Below, one piece after another: positions 46,968 to 58,660 of a DNA stretch of 64,000 bases. Source of the stretch: Cryptomeria japonica. Lineage: Eukaryota > Streptophyta > Pinopsida > Cupressales > Cupressaceae. Each line of letters begins with the position of its first letter. Positions within the stretch are counted from its first letter, which is position 1. Below the pieces are notes generated by a model that worked only from the letters and a program-made list of their open reading frames with translations, ran no database searches and was not told where the DNA came from. A program made the position numbers and the translations under genes. The DNA is taken from the NCBI RefSeq assembly GCF_030272615.1, contig NC_081415.1, positions 104,855,796 to 104,919,795 of the forward strand, given 5' to 3'.

Positions 46968-47710
46968 TGTATATGGTGAAAATGGATAACAATAATAACA
47001 AAATTGAAAGGCTAAATGAATTCAACCACCAAACCCTAGCCTAACAACAACAAAGATCCACCATAACATATGAAGATTACCTAAGACAATGCAAATCAAA
47101 TGAAATCACAAAGATTATACCATCACATGTCCAATAGGGTTTGGATCTCCATTCTTCCTATCTCCATTGATCTTGCTTGATATATTTGCTCTCAAATTTT
47201 ATGTGCACAAGAGCTCAACAAAGAACAGAATGTGGTTGCAAGTAGGATCGTAGTGTAGCCAAGTGATCAAATAGTTCATTAGGGTTTGATAATGAAGGAA
47301 TCATCTCCTTATATAGAAGACACAAATATGAAATGGAGGGATAAGATTGAGAGGTGTAAAAGGAGGTCGGCTATGATTAAAGGGTAGGTAGAAGAAATAA
47401 TAAAATAATGAAAGAGGTAGGTAGTGTAGGAATTAAGAGATGAATGACATGTGTCATGGGTAGAAAAGGTTAATGAATTAATTAAATAAATAAAGATTTA
47501 TTTAATTAATAGAAAAAATGGGATCAATTAAATAAATAAATATTTATTTAATTAGGAAAAGGATAATTTAAATGAGAAATAAGGCTAGAAAAGGATAAAT
47601 GAATTAATTAAATAAATAAAGATTTATTTAATTAATAGAAGAATTAGGCTTAAATAATTAAATAAATAAAATATTTATTTAATTAGTCATGACAATTTTG
47701 GGTGTCTACA
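46968..47710 (-). repeat. Solo LTR with TSD GTAAT
   Basis: TGTATATGGTGAAAATGG to GGGTGTCTACA, 743 bases, flanked by perfect GTAAT duplications at 46963-46967 and 47711-47715. In its own orientation it starts TGTAGACACCC, like the 3' LTR at 25117. The right third has four AATTAAATAAATAAA-type repeats. Confidence 0.88.
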
Positions 47711-47715
47711 GTAAT

Positions 47716-49234
47716 TATAACAATAAACTAGATATAAAAAATTCAACACTTTTTCAACATGCATATTGGCTAAGCTAACACATACTTCCACATAATCTCT
47801 TCTACAAACCAACTATAAAATAGCTTGCTTAGAGGCTATCAATTCATATGTGGTTCATAAATGAGATATATAAATGACAAGTATGCCTTTCCTTTAAAAT
47901 CTAGTATTTAAATATCAAAAACATGCAAGGAATGTGGGTAAGGTTAATTATATTATAGATTTATGATTGGGTCAAACTTATCCAAATTGTTTCATTTATA
48001 CTTCAAAGCTTGCACAATACTACATAGTTTTATTTTGCCCCATAAAATCTAGTATTTAATATCTAAATTATATAATGAATGTAGACAAAATCATTTCTAA
48101 TTCAAATTTATGTAAAATATTCTATTTGTATTCAAATTTTATTTTATAATTACATTTTATCTTATTTTTTACATATGATTTTTTGATATTTATTATGTTA
48201 AGACTTATTATATTCATATATTGATGTGTTTGTGACAAAATAAAATAAAATAATAATAATTATTTTTTAATTTTATATTGTTTTATCTGCACTTCCACCT
48301 CTCAACTCCTACTCACTTTCATCAATTAATTTTGCCTATCATAAAATTAGTAAACTTCATAATTATCTCAATCAATTCAGGTAAAGATATAATAATAATG
48401 ATGTTGATGATGTAGTCTAAATATTAATTTTTATTTGGTCAATAGTTTAATATAAATATAATAGTATTAATAATTCATCTAAAGATAATACTGAACGAAT
48501 ATGAACATCTTGATTTATTTTACCTATATTCTTATAAAAAATTAATATTTTAATAATATATTTGTTTAAATTTATTAAAAACTCAAAACTAACAAATATT
48601 ATAAAAATCACACTCACTTTTCATTTAAAAAAAATTAAAATATAAAAAATATAATATATTAGAAATATAATACACAATTAATATAGGAAAAATCCTATAT
48701 TTTTAAATTAATACAACAAATACATCTTAAAACTAATCAATATTACTTTAATAATTATCTATTGTAATGATAAACATTGTAATTTTATTGAATGCACAAA
48801 TTTCCAAATCTGAAAACTGAGAGAGAGCTTGACAAAAGAAATTTGTGCCAATTTAATCAAATCTCTTAGGTATCAGTAGCCCATTCGATCTGGTGTTGTT
48901 GCAAATTAAAAGAGCAGCTGGTCCAACTGCAGAAGTAGTAGTTGAGTTGAGGCGAATCGGAACTTGAGTATTATGTATGCATCTCTCCACCGGCTGTATA
49001 GTGAATATGAATCAGACATCATCACTTCTGGGAGAAATGCAATGAGAAGGAGAAGGCGCAGCGCTGGAGGAGGGAACAAAATCCAAACATATTCCTTGAA
49101 ATGAATCCATACAAGAAAAACCATTGAAGGGAGATGACAAATAATTTAGCCCGTTTCATTGCTGAGAGCTAGGGTTTTTCCCTGGCTATGCATATTTTCT
49201 GAGATACAAAACCCTACCATTCCAGTGAGAAAAA
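47716..49234. other. AT-rich spacer and upstream region of the PPR gene
   Basis: No gene or element end seen. The last few hundred bases are less AT-rich and presumably hold the promoter and 5' leader of the PPR gene; I cannot place a TATA box or transcription start with confidence. Confidence 0.4.
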
Positions 49235-49249
49235 TGATATGAAAAAGTT

Positions 49250-52114
49250 ATGTCGATGTCGATGTGGATATGGGTGCTCCTCGCAGCCAAAAAAGTAACC
49301 TTTTTTCGGGGATTCCCATCATCCAATGTAAGTAAAGAGTTTTTGCGTTCTCCTGCGTGTGCTTTTTCTGGGAAGAATCAGTACATATCTGTTGCTTTGA
49401 GTATAAATGGTAAAGGAAATAGTAATAGTAGTGGAAATGAAGAGGCAAATACAATGCCGAATGGTGATCTAGTGCAGCAAGTTTGTAAAATAATCTGCCA
49501 AAATGGGTGGCAAAAGGATGAGAGTGCCAGTGTCGTAAAAAATTTAAGTTGGAGATTAACCCCGGAAGATATACACAAGGTTTTAGAAAATCGGAGCAGT
49601 TACAGTCCAAGGTCTGCCCTGCAGTTCTTTTACTGGATGCAGCGACAGCGGCCTGGATACAAGCATAGCGTGGATTGCTATGTGACCGTGCTAAAGATGC
49701 TCTTGAGGGAGAGGGAAATGGGCAAGGCAGAGAATTTGAGAATAGCCATGATCAAGGGGTGTACCGAAGTGGAGGAAATGGAAAGGGCTATGGAATTCTT
49801 GTTTTTGTTGCACAACCAAGGTGATTTCAAGTTCACTCTCCAAGCTTATAATTCTCTTTTAGTCATGCTAGCAAGGCTCGATATGGTCACTGCAGCACAG
49901 GGTGTTTATGAGGATATGATCAAGAGTGGAATTAAGCTAGTCCCTATGACATTCAATACTATGATAAATGCCTTGTGCAAGCATGGTAAGGTACAAGAGG
50001 CCCAGCTTGTATTGGGAAAGTTTCTTCAGGAAGGTTGGTATGCTAACACTTTCACCTACACCTCCTTTGTCCTCGGTCACTGCAGGAACGGCAATGTGGA
50101 TCAAGCATTCAGGGTTTTTCGCAAAATGCAGAAAGAAGAGGCTTGTGCTCCCAATTCTGTCACTTATACTAATCTTATAAATGGTCTCTTCACTGTGGGT
50201 AGAATAGAGGAGGCTTTTCAAATGTTGGTTGAGATGGTAGAGAATGGAATCGAGCCTACAGTTCACACCTATACTCTGCCCATCACAATTCTTTGTGAAA
50301 GAGGACAGTTGCAGGAGGCACGTGATTTATTAAGGTACATGGTTGAGAGAGGATGCCAACCCAACATTCATACTTATACTACATTGATCAACAGCTTGTG
50401 CAAAGCAGATAGGCTGGACGAGGCAAACGAATTATTTGATAATATAGTAAAACAAGGCGTAAGGCCTAATGTAGTCACTTACAATGCTCTTATTTATGGC
50501 CTCTGCAAAAAAAATAAGGTCGATGCTGCATTTGAGCTTCTACAAAAAATGGAGAAGAGTGCTTGCAAACCAAATACTCAAACATTTAATGAACTTATCG
50601 ACGGACTATGCAAGGAAGAGGGAATGCATAAGGCCATGTTGCTTTTTGATAAAATGTCCAAAATGGGTTTGTCTCCTACACCTGTCACATTTAATACATT
50701 AATTGATGGCTATTGCAAAACGGGAAACCTGGAAAATGCATTTAGGCTGTTTGACATGATGCAGAAAACTGGATGTGAGCCTAACCTTTACACCTATACT
50801 GAACTGATTAAAGGACTTTGTAGGAAGGGGATGCTGGATCGGGCCAATGATTTATTTGTTAATTTGTCTGAGAAAGGCTTGATACCAAACGAAGTAACTT
50901 ACACTGCATTAATTGATGGCTACTGCAAGCATGGCCAAGTTCACAAAGGCCTCAAGTTGATAGCCCAGATGAAGAAAAATGGTTATGAACCGAATGCTGA
51001 TACTTACAATGCACTCATTAATGGGCTATGCAAGGACGATAAGCTTTCTGAGGCAGACAATTTATTTCACAGAATGGTAGAGGATGGCGTGGTTCCCACT
51101 GTGTACACTTACACAGACCTGATTCATGCATTTTGCAAAGCAAATAAGATGGATCAAGCATTTAAACTTTTTGAGGAAATGAAAAATTGTGAGTGTGAAC
51201 CAGATGCCCACACATATAGTGCTCTTATTTATGGCCGTTGCAGAGAAGGAAAGTCAGTAGAAGCAGAATTGCTTCTTGGAGAAATGGAGGAAAAAGGCCT
51301 TAAACTAGATCAAGTAACTTATAACACTCTCATTGATACTAACATTCAAGCAGGTGAAATTAATCATGCTTTCGGTATTCTGAGAAGAATGATCAGGAAT
51401 AAATGCCAACCTGATTATCTGACTTACCATTTGCTTATGATTGGGCTCAGGGGGGTGGCAAAAAGCATTGCCAGAGAACACGCAACACTTGACGTGAACC
51501 CTAAAGTTAATGATATTCATCTTCCTAGCATGCTTATTGATAAAATGGTAGAATATGATTGCCAACCTACTACTGGTACCTATGCTGTTTTGGTAGCTGG
51601 ATTATGCAAAGTCGGAAGGTTGTATGAGGCAGACAAGTTGGTCCAAAGTATGCGAGAAAGAGGCTTGGTTCCCAATGGATCAATAAATGCCTCTCTTGCA
51701 ATGGGGTATTGCCAAGAAGGGAAATCTGCACGTGCCTTGAAGATTTTAGAATCGATGGTTAAAAATGGGTTTGAACTTAGCCTATCTATATGCAACGCAG
51801 TGCTTACTGGTCTTTATAGAGAAGGAAATAAAACAAAGGCAGACATATTTTTTGATGATGTTATTATCAGCAGTTTTAGTTCTGATGAAATTACTTGGAC
51901 CGTGCTCATTGATGGGCTTCTCAAAGAAGGTGCAATTGATGTTTGCCTGAAGCTGCTAGAGAGGATGGAGGAGAGAGGCTCTGAGCCTAGTGTCCAAACA
52001 TATTCTCTATTAACTAGAGAACTTTTTAAACAAGATAAGACAATGGAAGCAAAAGCACTTGTTGATAAGATGATGGAGAAGGGTTTTGTTATGGAAGAAG
52101 CTCTTCCATGTTGA
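49250..52114 (+). CDS. P-class pentatricopeptide repeat protein
   Basis: Intronless 954-residue P-class PPR protein, an organellar RNA-binding protein that would act in RNA processing, stability or translation. The ATG at 49250 is the first after an in-frame TGA at 49235. The first ~45 residues are basic with almost no acidic residue (KKVTFFRGFPSS), like a mitochondrial presequence. From about residue 197 to the end there are about 20 repeats of 35 residues (VTYNALIYGLCKKNKVDAAF is typical). One irregular unit around residues 735-785 carries an insert. There are no E/DYW or SMR domains, so an RNA editing enzyme is unlikely. Order and wording resemble Arabidopsis At5g65560, from memory. No break is visible. 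Repeats 2-15 give residue-5/35 pairs that can be used for a target prediction. Confidence 0.95.
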   Translation: MSMSMWIWVLLAAKKVTFFRGFPSSNVSKEFLRSPACAFSGKNQYISVALSINGKGNSNSSGNEEANTMPNGDLVQQVCKIICQNGWQKDESASVVKNLSWRLTPEDIHKVLENRSSYSPRSALQFFYWMQRQRPGYKHSVDCYVTVLKMLLREREMGKAENLRIAMIKGCTEVEEMERAMEFLFLLHNQGDFKFTLQAYNSLLVMLARLDMVTAAQGVYEDMIKSGIKLVPMTFNTMINALCKHGKVQEAQLVLGKFLQEGWYANTFTYTSFVLGHCRNGNVDQAFRVFRKMQKEEACAPNSVTYTNLINGLFTVGRIEEAFQMLVEMVENGIEPTVHTYTLPITILCERGQLQEARDLLRYMVERGCQPNIHTYTTLINSLCKADRLDEANELFDNIVKQGVRPNVVTYNALIYGLCKKNKVDAAFELLQKMEKSACKPNTQTFNELIDGLCKEEGMHKAMLLFDKMSKMGLSPTPVTFNTLIDGYCKTGNLENAFRLFDMMQKTGCEPNLYTYTELIKGLCRKGMLDRANDLFVNLSEKGLIPNEVTYTALIDGYCKHGQVHKGLKLIAQMKKNGYEPNADTYNALINGLCKDDKLSEADNLFHRMVEDGVVPTVYTYTDLIHAFCKANKMDQAFKLFEEMKNCECEPDAHTYSALIYGRCREGKSVEAELLLGEMEEKGLKLDQVTYNTLIDTNIQAGEINHAFGILRRMIRNKCQPDYLTYHLLMIGLRGVAKSIAREHATLDVNPKVNDIHLPSMLIDKMVEYDCQPTTGTYAVLVAGLCKVGRLYEADKLVQSMRERGLVPNGSINASLAMGYCQEGKSARALKILESMVKNGFELSLSICNAVLTGLYREGNKTKADIFFDDVIISSFSSDEITWTVLIDGLLKEGAIDVCLKLLERMEERGSEPSVQTYSLLTRELFKQDKTMEAKALVDKMMEKGFVMEEALPC

Positions 52115-52199
52115 CTTTAATGAATTGCATATCTATTTTGTTGCTTAATTCAAAATAGCACACCTTCGAGGCAAATAAAAGTCAAATACACCAAGTCAA
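52115..52199 (+). other. 3' flank of PPR gene
   Basis: Short AT-rich stretch; probably part of the 3' untranslated region. No clear polyadenylation signal is assigned. Confidence 0.3.
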
Positions 52200-52588
52200 T
52201 TGGCATCTTCCTTGCAATCATCAAATGTTTCTCCACAAGAAGTTATGAATGCCTATTTTGAAGCTCTCTTTGATGGTGCAAGGAAAGGGCGTTCAAAAGA
52301 GGTAAGTAAAATAAATAGCTCAAGTTGTGCAAGATGAAAATTCTCAGAAGCTGCTGCTTGGTGTGCCGGAGGCATTTTGTAACCTTGTTCATTTTGAAGC
52401 TGTGAAGCAGATTCCTTCAGTTCTGAAGTTCCTGTACGATGAGGAGATATTGAAGGTAGAAATTATTTATGATTCATTCGATAAATGTACTCCAGAGGCT
52501 GAAAAGATGTAATCTCCAATTTGGAAATACTATCAAACCATTTGTTGAATGGTTGAAGAATACAGATGCTGAATCAGATAAGGATTAA
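52200..52588 (+). pseudogene. eIF5 C-terminal (W2 domain) fragment
   Basis: Translated pieces match the end of plant eIF5, the GTPase-activating factor for eIF2. They are VSPQEVMNAYFEALFDGARK, then AQVVQDENSQKLLLGVPEAF, VLKFLYDEEILKVE and KPFVEWLKNTDAESDKD. The stop at 52586-52588 falls where eIF5 normally ends in an acidic tail. The pieces lie in different frames: shifts occur near 52310 and 52535, with a TAG or TAA between. There is no start and nothing of the N-terminal half. A processed or partial duplicate copy is likely. It is not fused to the PPR frame. Confidence 0.8.
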
Positions 52589-53644
52589 GAATCTTCTTGC
52601 TTTGCTACATCTGTAGCACTTCTGACTAATTCTTTTAAAGGAATTTTATCACACTCTCTTCTCAAATAATGATTCTGCCCTGTGCAGCTTTATCTTTATG
52701 GTTTCTAGCATTTTCTGAATATCGTTTTTACCAGTATTTCTGAAGAAGACATCCTAATGAATTAGTTTTACATTCAGGGTTTCAGATATCTGTTGATTAT
52801 CTTTAATATAAATTACTTATGAAGCAGACAGTTTTATGTATCGGTTTTATGTTTAGAGTTTCTAGAATGTCAAAGTTCTGACATATCTATTACGTTTGTC
52901 CTAGTTTTGTACAGCACTCATTCTGCACCATACCCATTATTTTGTTGTAATTTCCCTCTCCCAAACCCTAGCCACGTTCTCAGAGATGGCGTTTGGACAA
53001 ATTATAGGGGTGTGTTGCCTTTTCTTGGGTTACCCCTAGCCAATTGCAGCTTGCACAAATTGCAGCTTGATCAGAGAGGGCAGATTACTTAAAAAAAAAA
53101 ATAGTGTGTTCCCAGCCTGCTCCGTGCCTGTTGTTTTGTTGTGATTTCCCTCACCCAAACCAGAGATGCTTTCCCAGAGATGCTGCTTAGAAAAATTATG
53201 GGGGTGCATGGATTGTGGAAAACTCTACATTGAACTAGCACTTGCACCAAAAGGAGGTGCAATGGTTTTGCTGATTGTAATTTATGTATTACGTCTTTTG
53301 ATAGGTATACCGTATATATGATACATTAGAAGTGTGTACCAATCATTGCTAATCATTTAGAGGGCTTGATAGAACATTAGGTGATGACCCTTTACATGAG
53401 CGATATTATTTATAGGCATCGATAGAACATTAGATGGTGAGCTTTGACATAAGTCATCGAAGCAATCCATGTCCATTGACATTTGCAGCATTGTTTTTTT
53501 TGTCAAGTATAGAATTGGGAGCACTGAACACCATTTAGGTAGTTATGCATCAACAAGTAATATAGAATTAGAGCAAAGAAAGAAGTATAATCCATATATT
53601 CATGTAATTGACAAATATTTTGATATTTTTTGTGTAAATATCTT
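52589..53644. other. Spacer with an imperfect direct duplication
   Basis: Two blocks of about 95 bases, 52915-53015 and 53108-53208, share TTTTGTTGTAATTTCCCTC, CCCAAACC, a CAGAGATG step and AAATTAT-GGGGTG. No coding frame is kept. The rest is ordinary AT-rich spacer up to the copia insertion. Confidence 0.55.
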
Positions 53645-53649
53645 CATAT

Positions 53650-54294
53650 TGTAATTTTTGTGCCCTAGATCAGTAATCAGATTTATGTCTTTTAATTATG
53701 CCCTAGTTTGTTAATCAGATTTGTAACATTTTAGTAAACCATAATTCAGTAAACTCAGAAATGAAGGAAGTAAACAAGAGACAAACACAAATACCCTGGG
53801 AAAACCTACAAGGAGGAAAAACCCAGCATTAAAGACCCACAGGTCAGATTATATATTCTCCCTTAATAGCACAAATACAATACTTAGCTTCCCTTTCAGA
53901 TCTGATCCCTTTTGTATGACAGATCTGCACTTCTAAGCTCTTCAAGTCTGCACCAAAATGGTCTATGTCCTCTTGGACAAATTCGCACAATCATAGACAA
54001 GTTCGCACCTTTTACTTGCAGAGCTAATTCGCTGAATGCATGAAATGAATGAATTGTATTTGCAAGATGACTTTATTTATATGAGTCCTTAGCCTTTATT
54101 GATATCCAAGTCAGCCTCCTTCTTTTGGCGCCAATTTATTATTGTGGCATGGAGTATTTAGGGAGGCGTGGAAGTATAGGGCTGGGCTCAATCTTGGGGG
54201 CACGTTACCCCTTTAGGATAGGGCCCAGTCCTACATGGGTTCGGATGTTGCCTTAAGGAAATCCGAATCCATATTTACCTAGTTACAAACAACA
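53650..54294 (-). repeat. 3' LTR of right-hand copia element
   Basis: TGTAATTTTTGTGCCC to TACAAACAACA; lacks the ~21-base segment that is present in the partner near 59030. Confidence 0.95.
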
Positions 54295-54306
54295 CTCCCT
54301 CTTAAC
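54295..54306 (-). other. Polypurine tract of right-hand copia element
   Basis: On the minus strand AAGAGGGAG runs into the LTR start TGTTG. Confidence 0.75.
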
Positions 54307-54568
54307 TAGGGAAGAAGAGAATACATAATCTAAACCTTTAGAGTTTCATTTAGCACACAAGCATAGAATGGATCTAGCACACAAGCATAGAATTACATCT
54401 TCCACCTAGCACACAAGCATAGGATGGTTCTAGCACACAAGCATAGAAAGTGTAATACACAAGTGGGTCTTTACATAATTACAATTTTCCATCTAGCACA
54501 CAAGCATAGATTGGACACAATTCATTTTTGCACACAAGCAAAGAATGATCAAAGTGCTGCAGATAGAG
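54307..54568 (-). repeat. Non-coding 3' part with short direct repeats
   Basis: Six or more copies of CTAGCACACAAGCATAGAA-type text at irregular spacing of about 25-65 bases between pol and the polypurine tract. Confidence 0.8.
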
Positions 54569-55920
54569 TCACTGAGATTGGAGCTCCCTCTCAATCAGGG
54601 TTTCGTTTTCCACAATACCAAGTCTGTCTCTGAAGTATTCGAACTTCACTCTGGATAAGGGTTTGGTAAGGATGTCCGCAACCTGTTCATCCGTGCTAAT
54701 GTACTTTAGTTGAATGGCGCCTCTTTGCACCATATCCCGAATGAAGTGATAGTGCGTTTCCACATGTTTGGACCGGTCATGGAATACAAGATTTACTGAC
54801 ATCTTTATACAGCTTTGATTATCACAATGAATGGTGGTAGGACCACTAGTTTGACCAAATATTCCAACAAGGAATTTGCGAAGCCATACTGCTTCTCTGG
54901 ATACAACAGATACTGCAATGTACTCAGCTTCCGCAGTGCTCAATGCTACGGAAGATTGCTTTCTACATGCCCAAGAGATCACTACAGAACCCAAGTTGAA
55001 GCAGATACCCAAAGTACTTTTCCTGTCCTTGACACTTCTTGCCCAATCTGAATCTGAATAGCCTTCCAAGAAAATTGAAGTGTTAAGCGAATACTTCAGC
55101 CCATAACCAATGGTGCCACACAGGTATCTTAGGATGTGCTTGGCAGCCACCAAGTGAACAAGTTTAGGCAAGCTCATGAACTGATTGAGGGCATTCACAG
55201 CATAACAGATATCTGGCCTTGTATTGACTAGATACTTTAATGATCCAATCAGCTGCCTGTACTCAGATGGATCTACAAAATCAGAGTTAGCTGCAAAAAC
55301 ACTTAACTTCTTTAAGTTAGATTCCATAGGAGTATGCATGGGTTTACAATCCATCATTCTAAATCTTTTCAGAATATCAATAGTATATTTTCCTTGACTT
55401 AGAAAAATTTCATTGGATTTTTGCCATACTTCTAACCCTAGGAAGTAATGCATTAGTCCTAAATCCTTCATTTCAAATTCTGAGGCTAATTCTTTCTTAC
55501 ATCTTATGATTAATTTATTTTCACCAATGAGAAATAAATCATCCACATACAAAACCAAAGAAAGCATATCATCATTATAAACCTTTAAGTAAATGTTAGC
55601 ATCAACATCATTCTTACGAAATTCTAAGCTTAGTAAGTACTTATCAATTCTTTCATACCAAGCCCGAGGAGCCTGTTTGAGCCCATATAAGGCTTTCTTC
55701 AACCTGCAAACGTGAGAATCTCTTTTATGGATTACATAACCTTCTGGTTGCTCAATATAGACTTCCTCCTCAATAACACCATTGAGGAAGGCTGTCTTAA
55801 CTTCCATTTGATGCAGTTCCCAACCTTTGGCTGCAACAATAGCTATTATAGTTCTAATAGAAGTATATCTAGCAACAGGAGCAAAAGTTTCTTCATAATC
55901 TATTCCTTCCTTTTGAGAAA
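54569..55920 (-). pseudogene. copia RT C-terminal part and RNase H
   Basis: Open for 412 codons from 55807, starting within the RT at MEVKTAFLNGVIEEEVYIEQ. It has the LYGLKQAPRAWYER box, catalytic VLYVDDLFLIG, the DLGLMHYFLGLEV block and the RNase H blocks SWACRKQSSVALSTAEAEY, IHCDNQSCIKM and VADILTKPL. The end (ELQSQ, stop at 54569-54571) looks natural. The upstream 110 bases also encode RT (ETFAPVARY-like) but are out of frame because of an insertion near 55915. These domains would be active in an intact copy. Confidence 0.9.
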
Positions 55921-56037
55921 AACACGAGCTACAAACCTAGCTTTGTATTTTTCAATACTACCATCAACATTATGCTTAATTTTAAACAACCATTTAGAGG
56001 AAACAACAGACTTATCTTTGGGTCGGGGTACAATGTC

Positions 56038-56412
56038 CTAGACATCATTCTTGATGATAGACCCATACTCTTCATCCATGGCTGATTTCCAAGCATGATG
56101 GCACATAGCTTCTTCGACATTGTGGGGTTCAGACTCAATGATATTACACATCACAGAAATGTAGTTGGCATGGTTTTGGAATCTCCTGCTATCTCTAAAG
56201 GTTCCTCTGGGAGCAACAAATCCTTCAACATCTTGAATCGTGTTTCTAACCCAAAGTGGTCTCTTCTTGCAGACTACAATATCCCGAGGTATATCGGTAG
56301 AGACCATGGGTTCTGTTGGGTCAATTTGAACTTCCTGATTCGGAAGGTCAGTGGACTGCTCCTGTATCTCAGGGTTAGCATCAACTATTGAATCTTGATT
56401 TTCAATCGCCAT
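56038..56412 (-). pseudogene. copia integrase-RT connector
   Basis: 124-codon frame bridging integrase and RT, with a Gln/Asp/Pro-rich linker and the RT entry motif AWKSAMDEEYGSIIKNDV. A TAG at its end falls where NDVW-type text is expected (Trp TGG to TAG). It is separated from the integrase frame by a TAA near 56438 and a TGA at 56506. Confidence 0.85.
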
Positions 56413-56505
56413 ATCATTATTGTCAGATAATGAACCTTAAGATCTTTTGAAAGCAATATCTTCTTCAAAAGTTACATCTCTACTTACCTCAACATACCTT
56501 TGACC

Positions 56506-58254
56506 TCAAATGTAGATCTTGAAAGCTTTGGAAGATTCACTGTATCCCACTAGGATGCCTTTCTTTCCAGAGGGATCCAACTTGGTTCTTTTTTCTTTAG
56601 GCACCTGAACATACACCGGGCTCCCGAATATCCTTAGGTGGCTAATGTCAGGTTTGATTCCTGTAAAGGCTTCTTTAGGAGTTACATTCTTTAGAGCACG
56701 ATGAGGACATCTATTCTGAATGTAAACTGCTGTTTTGGATGCTTTCGTCCATAGAAAAGGTTGCAGGTCTTGATCATGAATCATGGCTCTTGCAGCTTCA
56801 ACAATGGTCCTGTTCTTTCTTTCAACAACTCCATTTTGCTGAGGATTGTAGGGAACACAAAACTCCCTCTTAATTCTTGCCGTAACACAAAAGTCATAGA
56901 AACTACCTGAGGTGTAGTCACCTCCATTGTCAGACCTTAAACATTTAATTCGATTTCCTGTAGTGTTTTCAACTAAGGCTTTGAATTCTTTAAATTTGTT
57001 TAGGACTTCTTCAGACTCTTTAGATTTAAGAAAGTAGATCCATGTTTTCCTAGAGAAATCATCTATGAAGATAACATAATACAGGAAACCGATAGGAGAT
57101 GCTACAGACATAAGACCACATAAATCTGAATGAATAAGTTCTAACTTTTCTTTAGCCCTACTATCGTTTTTATGAAAAAGATTCTTTACATTCTTACCCA
57201 TTGCACAACCTTTACAAGCATCATCATGAGATAAACTAAGTTTAGGCATACCTTTAACCATTTTACTGAGAGTGGGAAGAGCTTGAAAGTGTAGATGTCC
57301 AAGTCTTCTATGCCATAGCTCGCATGATTTAGGGGCCTCATGAATGAGAGCTTGAATTGGATTAGCTGCAAGCTTATATAAACTATCACATCTATTTCCA
57401 ATAACACAAGTAGTTTTGAAATTAGATTTCTTAGACCAAGCGAGTACTTTCCCTTCAGAAAATGCTATTTGCAAACCCTTATCTTCTAAGGCAGAAATGG
57501 AAATAAGATTTCTTTTAATACCAGGTACAAAGAGAATATCACAGAGTTGTAAGGAAATACCAGAATCTAGTTTTAAAGAGGTAGTACTAGAACCTTTTAT
57601 CGAGTATCGAGCATCATCACCGATTACCACACGAAGGTTGGTGTCCTTTTCAATCAGATCTGAAAGATGCTCACGAAAACCTGAGATGTGTCTGGAGGCA
57701 CCACTGTCAAGTATCCACGTATTACTGTCCGTAGGAACATTGCTGGATAGAGAAGAGATAAGAAGATAATCCTCACTTTGTTCGGCAACTTCATTTAAAT
57801 TGACTTCCCTTTCCTTCGGATCATTCTGACAATCTCTGGCATAGTGACCATACTTATCACATCTGAAGCAACGAATGTGAGAGGAATCTCTTGACTTCTT
57901 CCTTGGATCATAGGAGGAGGATCTAAAATCTTTGCTTCTCTTTTCTTTCTTCCAATGTCCACCTTTCCTAGATTTAGCTAAGAGGACATGATTATCTTTG
58001 TGAGAGTTCTTGAGTTTTCCTCTTACCTCAATTCGAGATTCCTCTTCGATGCAATTGGATTGAAGACGCTCAAAGTTGGGACAATCGGATCTTCCACCAA
58101 TGCTATGAATGAATGGTTCCCATTCATCAGGTAGACCATTTAATGCAATCATAACAAGATCTTTATCCGAGATTTGGCAATCAAGAGTACTTAGCTTGTC
58201 CTTTAGTTCATTGATCTTCATGAAGTAGGCTATGATTGAGTCTTCTTCTTTCAT
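56506..58254 (-). pseudogene. copia gag C-terminus, protease and integrase
   Basis: 582-codon frame. It contains a complete CCHC knuckle (CFRCDKYGHYARDC), the protease motif WILDSGASRHISG, and the HHCC integrase domain (LWHRRLGHLHF, then CKGCAMGK). The integrase core keeps its D, D and E residues (LIHSDLCG, LRSDNGGDYTS, NPQQNGVVERKNRTI). The end PSGKKGILVGYSESSKAF is the usual copia integrase tail. The TGA 56506-56508 may come from an Arg CGA by CpG decay. Its start overlaps the gag N-terminal frame by ATGA at 58251-58254, which marks a one-base deletion rather than a natural reinitiation. Confidence 0.92.
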
Positions 58255-58589
58255 TTCATGTGAAGAAGTTGCTGTCTTAGAGCAAGAGCCTTGCTGAGGT
58301 TGTTGACTTCATACATCCCTTCCAAGTGTTTGATCATTTCCCTGGCAGACGCAAATTTTGATATGACAGTGACAAGATGATTCTTAACGGATTCAATTAT
58401 GATCTTCCTAGCCTTGAGGGAGTCTTTCTTGAACTGCTTCATCTCTTCAGCATCTTCTAGAGGGGACAGCCTTTCTTCTTCTACGAATTTCAGCAGATCA
58501 TTCTCTTCAAGGATCAATAGAATACGGACTTTCCAAGCAGCAAAATCAAGGGCTCCATCAAGTCTATCTTCAGCCCTCAAACCTGACAT
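58251..58589 (-). pseudogene. copia gag N-terminus
   Basis: Starts at MSGLRAEDRLDGALDFAAWK (58589), preferred over the upstream ATG at 58625, which adds 12 residues unlike gag. It has the UBN2-like gag block (LKARKIIIESVKNHLV, then MIKHLEGMYEVNNLSKAL) and ends at TGA 58251-58253 after LLHMK. Confidence 0.88.
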
Positions 58590-58660
58590 TTTAATTTGAA
58601 AACAAACAACAACTATATGCAACAAATGATTTACTAAAATCTGAAGTTAGTGACACCTTA

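Noticed and set aside
49250-52114. CRISPR-like or satellite array suggested by regular ~105-base periodicity
   Set aside because: The period is the 35-codon PPR repeat within one open frame.
58251-58254. ATGA stop-start overlap as translational coupling
   Set aside because: The two frames form one gag domain in other copia elements, so a one-base deletion is the better explanation.
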